Below are positions 9,127 to 16,860 of a DNA stretch of 64,000 nt, one piece after another. This DNA comes from Methanolobus profundi (lineage in GTDB: Archaea; Halobacteriota; Methanosarcinia; Methanosarcinales; Methanosarcinaceae), in the NCBI RefSeq assembly GCF_900114835.1, contig NZ_FOUJ01000008.1, positions 1 through 64,000 on the forward strand, in the 5' to 3' direction. The translations under genes were made by a program, and so were the position numbers. The notes beneath the pieces were generated by a model. It made no database searches. It saw only the letters and a program-made list of their open reading frames with translations, and was not told the DNA's origin. Numbering within the stretch: the first letter of the stretch is position 1; each line of letters begins with the position of its first letter.

Positions 9127-10266
9127 ATGGGGCATATCAGAACAGCAGTATTAGTTTCAGTTCTATTTACAACAGTGATATTACTATTCACTTCAGTGTC
9201 TGTAGCAGCAACAGGTATGGGAATGTCAGCTTCATCAATGGATCCTGATGGTGAGAATTACGAATTTCTGATGGTAAGGGTCGTCACTCCGGATTCATTG
9301 GAGGTCACAGTGGGGGATACAGTGACCTGGCGGAACCTGCAACGTCCAAAGGTGCCGATCGTTCTTGTGAGCATTGACGGTCTGTGGGATGATGCGACCC
9401 TTTACTATGGCAAGACCTTTTCATATACATTTGAAGAGCCAGGGACCTATGCATTTACAGTTCAGGACAATCCTGCAATGGCAGGAACTATAGTCGTATC
9501 TGAGGGAACGATGCGTTCGGTAGCCGATACATCTGAGGATGAAGAAATGATGGTGCCGGAACCTGTGATAATGATGACACAGTCTAACGAACAGGTCATG
9601 AGCCGTATGCAGGAACAGGTTATGGATCATAGGAATGAGTTCCTTATCGTCCGCACACTTACACCAACTTCGATGGAGGTCTATGCAGGTGAGGCTGTCA
9701 CATGGAGGAATCTCCAACGCCCAAAGATGCCTGTAGTGCTCATAAGCGATGAGGGTCTGTGGGATGATCAGACCCTGTATTATGGTAAGACATTCTCCTA
9801 CATCTTTGATGAACCGGGTACCTATAGTTTCAGTATTCAGGACCATCCTGAGATGTCCGGGACCGTTGTAGTCTCTGAGAAAAGGATGGCATCTGTAGAA
9901 GATGAGGATACTGAAGCGGTAATGGTAGCACCAGGGCCTGTAATGATGAAAGAGGGTGAGGAAGTCGGAACCATGGAACAGGTAAGGGTACGTGTGGAGG
10001 AACAAACGATGGAACATAACTACGAGTTCCTTCTCGTCCGCGTGGCAACTCCTGAGTCGATGGAGATCGAAGCAGGTGAGACTGTTACATGGAGAAATCT
10101 CCAGCGTCCAAAGTTCCCTCTTGTACTTGTGAGTGATGATGGTCTCTGGGATGACCAGACCCTTTACTATGGTAAGACATTCTCATATACGTTCGAGAAT
10201 GCAGGAACTTACAGTTTCAGTGTTCAGGGCAATCCTGCAATGACAGGTACTATAGTTGTAAAATAA
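9127..10266 (+). CDS. Secreted protein with three cupredoxin-like repeats
   Basis: 379-aa exported protein: signal peptide (1-28), then three homologous beta domains at about 45-125, 170-250 and 299-379. Each shows the cupredoxin signature of TVTWRN, DGLWDD, YYGKTFSY.F, PGTY.F and a final GTIVV or GTVVV strand. The Cys and the His copper ligands are absent in all repeats: where a type I copper protein has Cys-x-x-His-x-x-Met, the repeats read VQDNPAM, IQDHPEM and VQGNPAM, keeping only the Met. The linkers are acidic and Met-rich (EEMMVPEPVIMM, QVMSRMQEQVMDH). A strong ribosome site (GGGAGGA) precedes ATG 9127. The role may be structural, or metal binding through the Met-rich linkers; both are inference. 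Confidence 0.75.
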   Translation: MGHIRTAVLVSVLFTTVILLFTSVSVAATGMGMSASSMDPDGENYEFLMVRVVTPDSLEVTVGDTVTWRNLQRPKVPIVLVSIDGLWDDATLYYGKTFSYTFEEPGTYAFTVQDNPAMAGTIVVSEGTMRSVADTSEDEEMMVPEPVIMMTQSNEQVMSRMQEQVMDHRNEFLIVRTLTPTSMEVYAGEAVTWRNLQRPKMPVVLISDEGLWDDQTLYYGKTFSYIFDEPGTYSFSIQDHPEMSGTVVVSEKRMASVEDEDTEAVMVAPGPVMMKEGEEVGTMEQVRVRVEEQTMEHNYEFLLVRVATPESMEIEAGETVTWRNLQRPKFPLVLVSDDGLWDDQTLYYGKTFSYTFENAGTYSFSVQGNPAMTGTIVVK

Positions 10267-10270
10267 GTAT

Positions 10271-10300
10271 GGAAGGTAATTTTCAACCTTCCTCTTTTCT
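10271..10300 (+). terminator. Terminator after the cupredoxin-repeat gene
   Basis: A 7-bp stem (GGAAGGT at 10271-10277, ACCTTCC at 10286-10292) follows the stop codon by a few bases and is followed by the T-rich TCTTTTCT. Confidence 0.6.
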
Positions 10301-10310
10301 ATCTTTCAGG

Positions 10311-11258
10311 TTATTGGAATATGAGTTCCAGTTCTTTCTGCAGATCATCTGCCATCATTGGTGAATATCCATGTGTACTGCCGTTCACTGAATACATCTC
10401 CTTTGGTTCACTTGCTTTGTTGAAGGTACTCAGTGCCATCTCATAGGGAATGACAGTGTCATCTACTGAATGGATCATCACATATCTGCGGGGTGTGATC
10501 TCTCCAAGATAGTTGTCAGGGTCTATGGACCTGGAGAACAGGTATGCATCCATGTCCGTGTTCTCATCGACAACAATACTGTCCGTATCATATCCACTTG
10601 TACTAATAGCGATCACTCCTTTTATATCCGGGTCGATAGCCGTGGAAATGATGGCGAACCTTCCTCCATTGCTGAGTCCCAGCATTGCGATGTTCTCGCT
10701 GTCCACCAGTGACTGTTCACCAAGTACATCTGCTGCGACCATTGCATCATGCACCATCATATATTCCACCGGCTCCTCTCCGTTCATGAAAAGTTCAAGG
10801 TCACTCTGCATGTCTATTCCGCCAAGATTCCTCTGGTCGATGGTTATGGATGCATAACCGAGTTCTGCAAGTAATTCCGGGATAGAAGTCTGCTGCTCTT
10901 TGGAAACCCCTGCTCCCGGAAGTACGACCACACCAGGTACGGCTGTATCTGAATCCGGTAATCTGATCAGGGCTTCGATATCCGAGTCCCTGCTTTTGAA
11001 GGTCAGTGTCCTTACAGTTGTATTGTCGTCTCCGGTCATGACGTTGCTGATGCTATATTCAGTTTGGTCCATCTGTGAATAAGAAAGGATACCCTCGTCT
11101 GAAACGGACCAGTCAGCATCCTTGTCAGATGCAAGGGACATTCCGATCACTCCTGCTGCCATAAGTATGATCCCTAATGCAAGTGGCAGTATTTTCACAG
11201 TTGGTTTCTGCTGTTGTGCTGTCTTTCTTTTTCCTTTAGTGGTATGGTGCTTGCTCAT
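10311..11258 (-). CDS. Membrane-anchored alpha/beta hydrolase
   Basis: 315-aa protein with a basic cytoplasmic start, one membrane helix (about 24-43) and an extracellular alpha/beta-hydrolase domain. The dienelactone-hydrolase/prolyl-oligopeptidase layout is visible: oxyanion region VVLPGAG, nucleophile elbow GLSNGG (Ser), acid Asp in HSVDDTVIP and catalytic His in STHGYS. It is a serine esterase or peptidase of unknown substrate, acting outside the membrane. A GGTGAT site precedes ATG 11258. It is monocistronic and convergent with the cupredoxin-repeat gene. Confidence 0.7.
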   Translation of the reverse strand: MSKHHTTKGKRKTAQQQKPTVKILPLALGIILMAAGVIGMSLASDKDADWSVSDEGILSYSQMDQTEYSISNVMTGDDNTTVRTLTFKSRDSDIEALIRLPDSDTAVPGVVVLPGAGVSKEQQTSIPELLAELGYASITIDQRNLGGIDMQSDLELFMNGEEPVEYMMVHDAMVAADVLGEQSLVDSENIAMLGLSNGGRFAIISTAIDPDIKGVIAISTSGYDTDSIVVDENTDMDAYLFSRSIDPDNYLGEITPRRYVMIHSVDDTVIPYEMALSTFNKASEPKEMYSVNGSTHGYSPMMADDLQKELELIFQ

Positions 11259-11280
11259 ATGATCACCAGAAATAGTTATA

Positions 11281-11352
11281 CGAACCTGCCGGGAGTCGAA
11301 CCCGGGTTCTAAGCTCCGGAGGCTTAAGTGATATCCGCTACACTACAGGTCC
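11281..11352 (-). tRNA. tRNA-Arg (anticodon CCG)
   Basis: The minus strand folds as a cloverleaf. The acceptor GGACCTG pairs with CAGGTTC (one G-U). The anticodon stem TAAGC/GCTTA encloses CTCCGGA, giving anticodon CCG. The T stem CCGGG/CCCGG encloses TTCGACT. The discriminator is G and CCA is not encoded. It reads the rare Arg codon CGG. Confidence 0.9.
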
Positions 11353-11402
11353 ATTGTATCGATATAGGTCCATTCTGCATGTTTCTCATTGAAGATAAAT
11401 AT

Positions 11403-11471
11403 AATGTTTCCTTGAATGTTTCCTTGAATGTTCCCTTAAATGTTCCCTTGATCTACTCAAATGTTTCTTTG
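11403..11471 (+). repeat. 12-bp tandem repeat (AATGTTTCCTTG)
   Basis: Four direct 12-bp units (11403-11450) with consensus AATGTTyCCTTG are followed after 9 bases by a fifth, degenerate unit (11460-11471). The open frame across the repeat is an artefact of the 12-bp (4-codon) period. No function is apparent. Confidence 0.7.
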
Positions 11472-11610
11472 AATATCCTCCAAAATGATCAATTTATGGG
11501 TATTTTGAACGCATATCTGGATGTCGAGATCAGGCATTTTTGTATATATTTGTCCTTTATCGATCATATCAGGTTAATTAGTAACTATACGAACAAAAAG
11601 TTTTAAATAT

Positions 11611-11643
11611 CACAATTGTGTATTAGGTGTATTCACGATCGTG
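11611..11643. promoter_or_regulatory. Paired palindromic operators CACAATTGTG and CACGATCGTG
   Basis: Two perfect 10-bp palindromes, at 11611-11620 and 11634-11643, have centres 23 bp apart (about two helical turns). They lie just downstream of a TATA-like TTTTAAATA (11601-11609), so they would cover the start of a plus-strand transcript. The first is identical to the palindrome in the promoter of the HTH regulator gene at 14.4 kb. See the findings for the proposed regulon. Confidence 0.6.
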
Positions 11644-11790
11644 ATGAAAAACGTACATCAAGGTTATAAGGTTGTTATGAAATTGGCTGCATAGCACTCC
11701 TTTCCGGTTACATGCCGTACCTTGTACTAGTGGTCTATTCCACATGAATCCTTCAAATGACAGGAGCTTCCGCGGCTCCTGTTAAAAAAC
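11632..11790 (+). ncRNA. Candidate operator-controlled small RNA or structured leader
   Basis: A transcript starting about 25 bases after the TATA-like element at 11601 would begin near 11632. No long open frame exists here (only a 16-codon frame at 11644-11694). A 10-bp hairpin with one wobble pair (ACAGGAGC at 11760-11767 with GCTCCTGT at 11775-11782, extended by two pairs) closes the region. The sequence AAAAACGTACA occurs at both ends (11647-11657 and 11785-11795). It could be an independent RNA or the 5' leader of the MoaD-like gene; the latter appears to have its own TATA element (about 11818-11828). Confidence 0.35.
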
Positions 11791-11851
11791 GTACACTCCT
11801 GAAAGTTAAAACCCCTTGTTTTATTTATTAACCACGCTAATAGGTTGCACC

Positions 11852-12046
11852 ATGAAAATAAGACTCCCTTCAGGCAAGACCGAAGATATTGATCTGGGTC
11901 CTCTTACCGTTGAAGAATTACTTCGTGAACTGGATATAGCTCAGGGCGAGGTGCTTGTCTCCCGTGATGGGGAAATAATTCCCGAGGACACTATCCTTAA
12001 TATTGATGACAACATCCGTATCATGCAGGTAGTGTTCGGTGGATGA
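11852..12046 (+). CDS. MoaD/ThiS-like ubiquitin-fold sulfur carrier
   Basis: 64-aa beta-grasp protein beginning MKIRLPSGKTEDIDL and ending in the diagnostic VVFGG. The terminal Gly-Gly would be adenylated by an E1-like enzyme and carry sulfur as a thiocarboxylate, or be conjugated to proteins as in SAMP/Urm1 systems. The matching E1-like gene (14702) and MoaE (15448) are in the same block. The start is ATG 11852; an upstream frame extension (ATG 11816) adds a non-conserved segment and has no ribosome site. The TATA-like sequence about 30 bases upstream allows a leaderless message. Confidence 0.75.
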   Translation: MKIRLPSGKTEDIDLGPLTVEELLRELDIAQGEVLVSRDGEIIPEDTILNIDDNIRIMQVVFGG

Positions 12047-12075
12047 AAATAAGTCCCTGATAAGTGCTTTTTCTC

Positions 12076-12876
12076 TTACTCATCTGGTTGCGCAGCGTTG
12101 CTCATAGCTTCACAAACAGGCTCAGGAATATCTGTTATCCTCTTCCCCCATGAGTAAACGTTCATCTTTTTGCTTCTTACAAAGCCGATTATCGTAAGTC
12201 CACGTGCCCTTGCTATATCTATGGCAAGTGTGGTTGTTGCTCCTCTTGAAACTACGATCGGGATATTGGCTGTCAGGCATTTCCTCACCATCTCAGATGA
12301 TATCCTGCCAGAACAGATGATATATGTTCTTGAAAGGTCGATACCTCTCTCTAATGCGTAACCTATGATCTTGTCAAGTGCATTGTGCCTGCCTATGTCC
12401 TCAACAACACAGACCTTTCCTTCTGCATTGTAAAGTCCTACCACATGGATCCCACCGGTCAGGACATGAAGTTCGGAATCAAGTGCTTCCTTCACAGAGT
12501 TACGTATGGTCTCTGAATCAAGTGTCAGGTCAGAGTTGATCTCCGGAAGTTTGGCTATATCCAGATAGGACATGGAACCTCCGCATCCGCTGAGCACGGT
12601 TTTTTTAGAGACAAGTATCTTAAAAGGACTTTTTGTGAGTACACTGGCATCGGTGTTCTCTATCTTGATGGATTCGATCTCGTCGACATCTTTGATGATA
12701 CCTTCAGTATAAAGGAAACCAAGAACGAACTCCCTGAGCATATCAGGACTTATCATGGCTGTCAGGGCATGTCTTCCATTAACTCTTACTGCAAGGGGCA
12801 TTTCCTCTATGACCTGATGTCCTTCCAGCTCAAAAGAGTCAGCATCTCCCTTGATGCAATCAAATTCTGTGTACAT
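12076..12876 (-). CDS. fdhD: FdhD-family sulfurtransferase
   Basis: 266-aa homologue of FdhD, which moves sulfur from a cysteine desulfurase to the molybdenum/tungsten cofactor of formate dehydrogenase. VLTGGIHVVGL, VEDIGRHNALDKIIGYAL and CSGRISSEMV match the family core. The usual CxxC sulfur-transfer loop reads SGCGGS here, leaving one Cys. The gene directly abuts the cysteine desulfurase gene: the AAGGAGAT before its ATG is the tail of that gene, so the two are translationally linked and the desulfurase is its obvious sulfur donor. No formate dehydrogenase is in the window. Confidence 0.85.
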   Translation of the reverse strand: MYTEFDCIKGDADSFELEGHQVIEEMPLAVRVNGRHALTAMISPDMLREFVLGFLYTEGIIKDVDEIESIKIENTDASVLTKSPFKILVSKKTVLSGCGGSMSYLDIAKLPEINSDLTLDSETIRNSVKEALDSELHVLTGGIHVVGLYNAEGKVCVVEDIGRHNALDKIIGYALERGIDLSRTYIICSGRISSEMVRKCLTANIPIVVSRGATTTLAIDIARARGLTIIGFVRSKKMNVYSWGKRITDIPEPVCEAMSNAAQPDE

Positions 12877-14061
12877 TTATAATCTCCTTGCCAGTTCCTT
12901 CATGGTGTCTATAAGCCTGTCAACCTCTTCCTCTGTGTTGTAAAGATAAAGGCTTGCACGTACAGTCCCACCCTCAAGACCCAGATGGTCCATAAGTGGG
13001 TGACAGCAGTGTTCCCCTGACCTTACCATTATGCCTGCTCCTTCATCAAGGATATGTGCAACTTCATGAGGGTGTAATCCGTCAACATTGAACGAAACGA
13101 CTCCGATCCTGTCCTTATCATCTTCAGGGCCGTAGACTGTCACTTCATCTATCTCTCTTAGTCCTTCAAGTATTCTCGTTGTAAGCCGTTCTTCATGTTC
13201 CCTTATCTTCAGCATGTTGTGATCTTCAAGGTAATCCACTGCTCTGGCAAGTCCTATTATCCCGGATATGTTCGGTGTCCCTGCTTCATATTTTTCATAT
13301 CCATCAGCAGTAGTATATCCATCCACGGATACATTTTCTATCATACCGCCACCAAGCATGAGCGGGTGGATATCTGCTTCCTTCATCCACAGAATTCCGG
13401 TACCCGTAGATCCAAGCATCTTATGTCCTGAAAAACACAGGTAGTCACATCCAAGTTCTTTTACATCGACCGGTATGTGTGGGACAGATTGGGCGCCATC
13501 CACAAGGAGCTTTGCACCTTTCTCATGGCATATCTCAGCTATCTCTTTTACAGGTAAAAGGTTGCCAAGTGTATTGGAAGCATGTGTTATCGCCACGATC
13601 TTTGTCCTGTCATTGATCGCATTTGCAAGCTGTTCTATATCTATGGAACCTTGCATGTCAGTGTTAACTACTGAAACATCCACTCCTCTGTTACGCAGAC
13701 GGATCCACGGGAGGAAATTCGAGTGATGCTCAAGGACCGTGGTCACTACGTTATCGCCTTTGTTCCACCTAGTTCCGCAGGCCACCATATTAATGGCTTC
13801 TGTGGTGTTCTTGGTCAGAACAGTGGTACCGTTACCACCGCCGATGAATCTGGCTATCTTCTCATGGGAATGCCAGTACTTTTGTGAGGCGATATTGGTC
13901 AGTCTGTGAACTCCTCTTCCTACATTGGCACGGTAATGCCTCTCGAATTCGTTCGTTGAGCTAACTACCTGCTCAGGTGAAAGGCTGGTGGCAGCGCTAT
14001 CCATGTAGGCTATGTCTGCAAGGATGGGGAAATCGTTCCTGATCCTGTCTACTTTAAGCAT
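12877..14061 (-). CDS. Cysteine desulfurase (SufS-like)
   Basis: 394-aa PLP-dependent enzyme that releases sulfur from L-cysteine as a protein persulfide. It has the N-terminal YMDSAATSLSP, the PLP Lys in CFSGHKMLGSTG, the aspartate motif LVDGAQSVPH and the catalytic Cys in RSGEHCCHPLM, as in group II (SufS/CsdA) enzymes. It lies between the HTH regulator (50 bases upstream) and fdhD (abutting), forming a likely three-gene operon that would supply sulfur for FdhD and perhaps for Fe-S clusters and the MoaD-like carrier. A GGATGGAA site precedes ATG 14061. Confidence 0.85.
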   Translation of the reverse strand: MLKVDRIRNDFPILADIAYMDSAATSLSPEQVVSSTNEFERHYRANVGRGVHRLTNIASQKYWHSHEKIARFIGGGNGTTVLTKNTTEAINMVACGTRWNKGDNVVTTVLEHHSNFLPWIRLRNRGVDVSVVNTDMQGSIDIEQLANAINDRTKIVAITHASNTLGNLLPVKEIAEICHEKGAKLLVDGAQSVPHIPVDVKELGCDYLCFSGHKMLGSTGTGILWMKEADIHPLMLGGGMIENVSVDGYTTADGYEKYEAGTPNISGIIGLARAVDYLEDHNMLKIREHEERLTTRILEGLREIDEVTVYGPEDDKDRIGVVSFNVDGLHPHEVAHILDEGAGIMVRSGEHCCHPLMDHLGLEGGTVRASLYLYNTEEEVDRLIDTMKELARRL

Positions 14062-14111
14062 GCTGTTCCATCCGAAATATCAGGTTATGTAATGATGAAT
14101 GGATGCACTTC

Positions 14112-14432
14112 TTATTCTTCGCTGCCAGCTCCGCATTGCTGTTCGTCCTGGCGCAGCTTTTTGCAGATGGTGCATATTCTTCCCGGCAGGTTGTCCACCG
14201 TGCCATCTTTCATCTCTTCTGCAAGAATACGTATAGAGTTCTTGACATCATCATCAAAGACGATGCGATATCCTCTTTTCTTGGAAAGGTACTGTGAAAC
14301 GGCCGAAGGTGCCATATCAAGCTCTTTGGCTACTTCCTGTTGCGAAAGGCCACAATTAACAAGTTCTTCTGCAATAGCTGCCCTTATTGCCGGCAACACA
14401 TCCCAGACTATCTTTTGACAGGGTAATTCCAT
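14112..14432 (-). CDS. Cys-rich XRE/HTH regulator, putative Fe-S or sulfur sensor
   Basis: 106-aa protein. A helix-turn-helix occupies about 28-52 (GLSQQEVAKELDMAPSAVSQYL). Cys5 is near the N terminus, Cys27 adjoins the HTH, and a C-terminal cluster has Cys87-x2-Cys90-x9-Cys100. Four or five Cys in so small a regulator suggest metal or Fe-S cluster binding, which is inference. ATG 14432 with AGAGGAAAC upstream is preferred over a GTG at 14471. It is the first gene of the operon with the desulfurase and fdhD. The palindrome TCACAATTGTGA at 14484-14495 overlaps its expected transcription start, pointing to autoregulation. It resembles the uncharacterised archaeal regulators of COG2522. Confidence 0.7.
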   Translation of the reverse strand: MELPCQKIVWDVLPAIRAAIAEELVNCGLSQQEVAKELDMAPSAVSQYLSKKRGYRIVFDDDVKNSIRILAEEMKDGTVDNLPGRICTICKKLRQDEQQCGAGSEE

Positions 14433-14483
14433 AATTTTAGTTTCCTCTGAATTATTGATGGTTATTTCCACTAATGATATAAC

Positions 14484-14495
14484 TCACAATTGTGA
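14484..14495. promoter_or_regulatory. Operator palindrome TCACAATTGTGA (regulator promoter)
   Basis: Perfect 12-bp palindrome 52 bp before the regulator start codon. It is about 15-25 bp downstream of a minus-strand TATA-like CTTTTAAGA (about 14507-14515), so a bound protein would block initiation. Confidence 0.65.
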
Positions 14496-14557
14496 ATATG
14501 CTTTTGATCTTAAAAGCCTTTTCTGTTATCTTTGTAATTGTCTTTGCCTTGTACAAT

Positions 14558-14582
14558 ATTTATATATCTTCACAATTGTTAA
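14558..14582 (+). promoter_or_regulatory. TATA box and operator CACAATTGTT ahead of the E1-like gene
   Basis: TTTATATAT (about 14559-14567) is followed immediately by TTCACAATTGTTAA, a one-mismatch version of the palindrome in the opposing regulator promoter (core 14571-14580). The position between TATA box and transcription start fits repression of the plus-strand moeB/moaE operon. This leaves a 5' leader of about 110 nt. Confidence 0.6.
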
Positions 14583-14701
14583 TAAATGGATTATCGGTAT
14601 ATGGAAAGTATAGCACTAAGGTCAAAGAGATGACCTTTGACCCCATGTTATTTACTTATCCAGTTACATATCTAATATCACAGACTTGAAGGACCCATCT
14701 C

Positions 14702-15442
14702 ATGTTTAGCGAAGATGAACTTGAACGTTACAGCAGGCAGACAATGCTCTTTGGCGAGGACGGCCAGAAGCGGTTAAAGGATGCAACGGTCTTCATTGCC
14801 GGTGCAGGAGGACTCGGATGTCCTGTTGCTCTCTACCTTGCAGCCGCAGGTGTAGGGAACCTGGTAATTGCAGACCGTGACACGGTGGAGCGAACCAATC
14901 TCAACAGGCAGGTATTGCACTGGGAATCGGATATTGGCAGGGAGAAAGTTCTCTCTGTTAAGGAGAAGCTCCATGATATTAATCCACATATCAATGTTGA
15001 GACCTTCTATCTGACAATAGATCATACTAATATCAGGGAACTTGTGGGAGATGCCGATATTATTATCGATGCAATGGACAACTATCCTGTCCGTTATCTG
15101 CTGAACCAGGTTGCCCATGAGAAAGGTATTCCATTGGTCCACGGTGCTATCCGTGGCTTTGACGGGCAGGCAATGACCATAGTCCCTGGTGAAAGTGCAT
15201 GTTTTAATTGTGTTTTCCCTTCTCCTCCGCCAACAGAGGTATTTCCGGTCGTAGGTGTGACCCCTGGTATAATTGCCATGATACAGGTAAATGAAGCTAT
15301 CAAGTACCTGCTGGGCACAGGCGAACTCCTGACCAACAGATTGCTCATATGGAACGGGCTCTGCTCTGAGATGGAGTATATGAGAGTGTCAAAGAGATGT
15401 GACTGCAAGATATGTGCTGAAATTGGAAATAAACAGGAGTGA
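14702..15442 (+). CDS. ThiF/MoeB/HesA-family E1-like adenylyltransferase
   Basis: 246-aa enzyme that adenylates the C-terminal Gly of a ubiquitin-like sulfur carrier. GAGGLGCPVALYLAAAGVG is the nucleotide-binding loop, followed by DRDTVERTNLNRQ and MDNYPVRYLLN (ATP/Mg site). Two CxxC pairs (CFNC about 170, CKIC near the C terminus) form the structural zinc site. Substrate candidates are the MoaD-like protein at 11852 and other carriers elsewhere. It is followed six bases later by moaE, so molybdopterin synthase activation is likely; a tRNA-thiolation or SAMP role is also possible. Confidence 0.85.
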   Translation: MFSEDELERYSRQTMLFGEDGQKRLKDATVFIAGAGGLGCPVALYLAAAGVGNLVIADRDTVERTNLNRQVLHWESDIGREKVLSVKEKLHDINPHINVETFYLTIDHTNIRELVGDADIIIDAMDNYPVRYLLNQVAHEKGIPLVHGAIRGFDGQAMTIVPGESACFNCVFPSPPPTEVFPVVGVTPGIIAMIQVNEAIKYLLGTGELLTNRLLIWNGLCSEMEYMRVSKRCDCKICAEIGNKQE

Positions 15443-15447
15443 TCCCC

Positions 15448-15855
15448 ATGATCAGGATAACACACGATGATTTTGATATAAACGCAATGATATCAGCTGC
15501 CAGGACCTCTAAGATGGGTGCTCTGGTGACTTTTATCGGAACTGTAAGGGATGATGGAATGGACATGCTTCAATTCGAGGTCTATGAGGAAGTGGCTATC
15601 TCTGAACTTGAAACTATTCGTGATGAGGCATTCGAGAAGTTCGAGATAGAAAGCGTTGATGTCATTCACCGAACAGGTGACCTGCCGGTAGGCGAGAACA
15701 TCCTGCTTATTATTGTAGGTGCCGGACACCGCAAACACGCATTCGATGCATGTGAATATGTCCTTGAACGCATAAAGGAAAGTGTCCCTATCTGGAAAAA
15801 AGAAATTGGTGGATCGGGAGATCGATGGATCCCCGGAGAAGCTTATAATTCCTGA
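15448..15855 (+). CDS. moaE: Molybdopterin synthase catalytic subunit MoaE
   Basis: 135-aa protein that, with thiocarboxylated MoaD, inserts the dithiolene sulfurs into precursor Z. GALVTFIGTVRDDG, EVYEEVAISEL, IHRTGDLPVGE, GAGHRKHAFDACEYVLERIKESVPIWKKE and GDRWI are all canonical, including the Lys residues of the active site. ATG 15448 has AGGAG eight bases upstream; an in-frame GTG at 15439 overlaps the preceding stop and is less likely. It is co-transcribed with the E1-like gene. Confidence 0.92.
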   Translation: MIRITHDDFDINAMISAARTSKMGALVTFIGTVRDDGMDMLQFEVYEEVAISELETIRDEAFEKFEIESVDVIHRTGDLPVGENILLIIVGAGHRKHAFDACEYVLERIKESVPIWKKEIGGSGDRWIPGEAYNS

Positions 15856-15879
15856 TCCGTTTATTTAAATCTTTTTTTA

Positions 15880-16812
15880 TCACTTGATATCCAGCATTCT
15901 CTGGATGGCAAGTCTTGCTTTTTCTGCAACTTCCTCTGGTACGGTCACTCTTGGAGTTAGACTTTCAAGTGAGTTGTATACTTTTTGAAGGTCTGTTCTT
16001 TTCATTGTGATGCATACAGCATTGTCAGATAATGGATAGTACAACTTATCAGGGCAGTCATTTTTCATCCTGTGGATGATCCCTACCTCTGTACCGATAA
16101 TGAATTCCTTGTTCTCGCTCTTACATACATGTTCTATCATGCCGGATGTTGAATATACATGGTCTGCCAGGTCTACGACCTCTGAGCGACATTCGGGATG
16201 TACAAGTACTTCTGCACCGGGATGTAGCTTACGTGCGTTAATGACATCTTCCGGTGTGATCCTGTCATGGACGAAACAGAAACCTTCCCATGGCATTACC
16301 TGTTTATCGGTAAAACGGGCAACATAACTTCCAAGGTTCCTGTCAGGCACGAAGATCACCTTATCTTCATCGAGGGACTCAACAACCTTCACAGCATTGG
16401 AGGAAGTACAGCATATATCGCTCTCTGCTTTCACTTCGGCTGAGGTGTTCACGTAGCATACTACCGCTGCATCAGGGAACCTTTCCTTGAGCACACGCAG
16501 TTCACCTGCTGTTATCATCTCGGCCATAGGGCAGTTAGCATCTGCCGCTGGTAACAGGACAGTCTTTTCAGGTGACAGTATGGCTGCTGTCTCTGCCATG
16601 AAATCAACTCCACAGAACACTATCACGTCAGCGTCCAGGTTTGCTGCCTTTCTGGCAAGTTCAAGGGAATCGCCTATGAAATCAGCTATGTCCTGCACCT
16701 CGCCTATCTGGTAGTTGTGGGCAAGTATTACTGCACTGTGTTCTTCTTTAAGCTTGAGTATCTTATCTTTGAGTGCTTTTGCGTCAAGTGTCGTTCTGTC
16801 GATATAGGTCAT
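15880..16812 (-). CDS. nadA: Quinolinate synthase NadA
   Basis: 310-aa [4Fe-4S] enzyme that condenses iminoaspartate with dihydroxyacetone phosphate to quinolinate for NAD synthesis. AHNYQIGEVQDIADFIGDSLELA, the Cys in ANCPMAEM and in HPECR, and the C-terminal SDNAVCITMKRT Cys give the three cluster ligands expected (others are also present). It is convergent with moaE. AAAGGTAG precedes ATG 16812. Its promoter holds the same CACAATTGTT element as the Fe-S/sulfur genes next door, which fits a cluster-dependent enzyme. Confidence 0.92.
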   Translation of the reverse strand: MTYIDRTTLDAKALKDKILKLKEEHSAVILAHNYQIGEVQDIADFIGDSLELARKAANLDADVIVFCGVDFMAETAAILSPEKTVLLPAADANCPMAEMITAGELRVLKERFPDAAVVCYVNTSAEVKAESDICCTSSNAVKVVESLDEDKVIFVPDRNLGSYVARFTDKQVMPWEGFCFVHDRITPEDVINARKLHPGAEVLVHPECRSEVVDLADHVYSTSGMIEHVCKSENKEFIIGTEVGIIHRMKNDCPDKLYYPLSDNAVCITMKRTDLQKVYNSLESLTPRVTVPEEVAEKARLAIQRMLDIK

Positions 16813-16860
16813 AAGTGCTACCTTTGAGTGTTATTGGTGGTTCGTATCCAATGACACGAA

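Noticed and set aside
11403-11471. Short CRISPR-like array
   Set aside because: The units are 12 bp and contiguous, with no spacers and no cas genes in the window.
11328-11606. Plus-strand open frame of 92 codons with repeated NVSLNV
   Set aside because: It begins inside tRNA-Arg and owes its repeats to the 12-bp tandem array; no ribosome site or family.
14492-14689. Plus-strand open frame of 65 codons with a hydrophobic start
   Set aside because: Its start lies in the regulator operator and the TATA box of the E1-like gene lies within it; no ribosome site.
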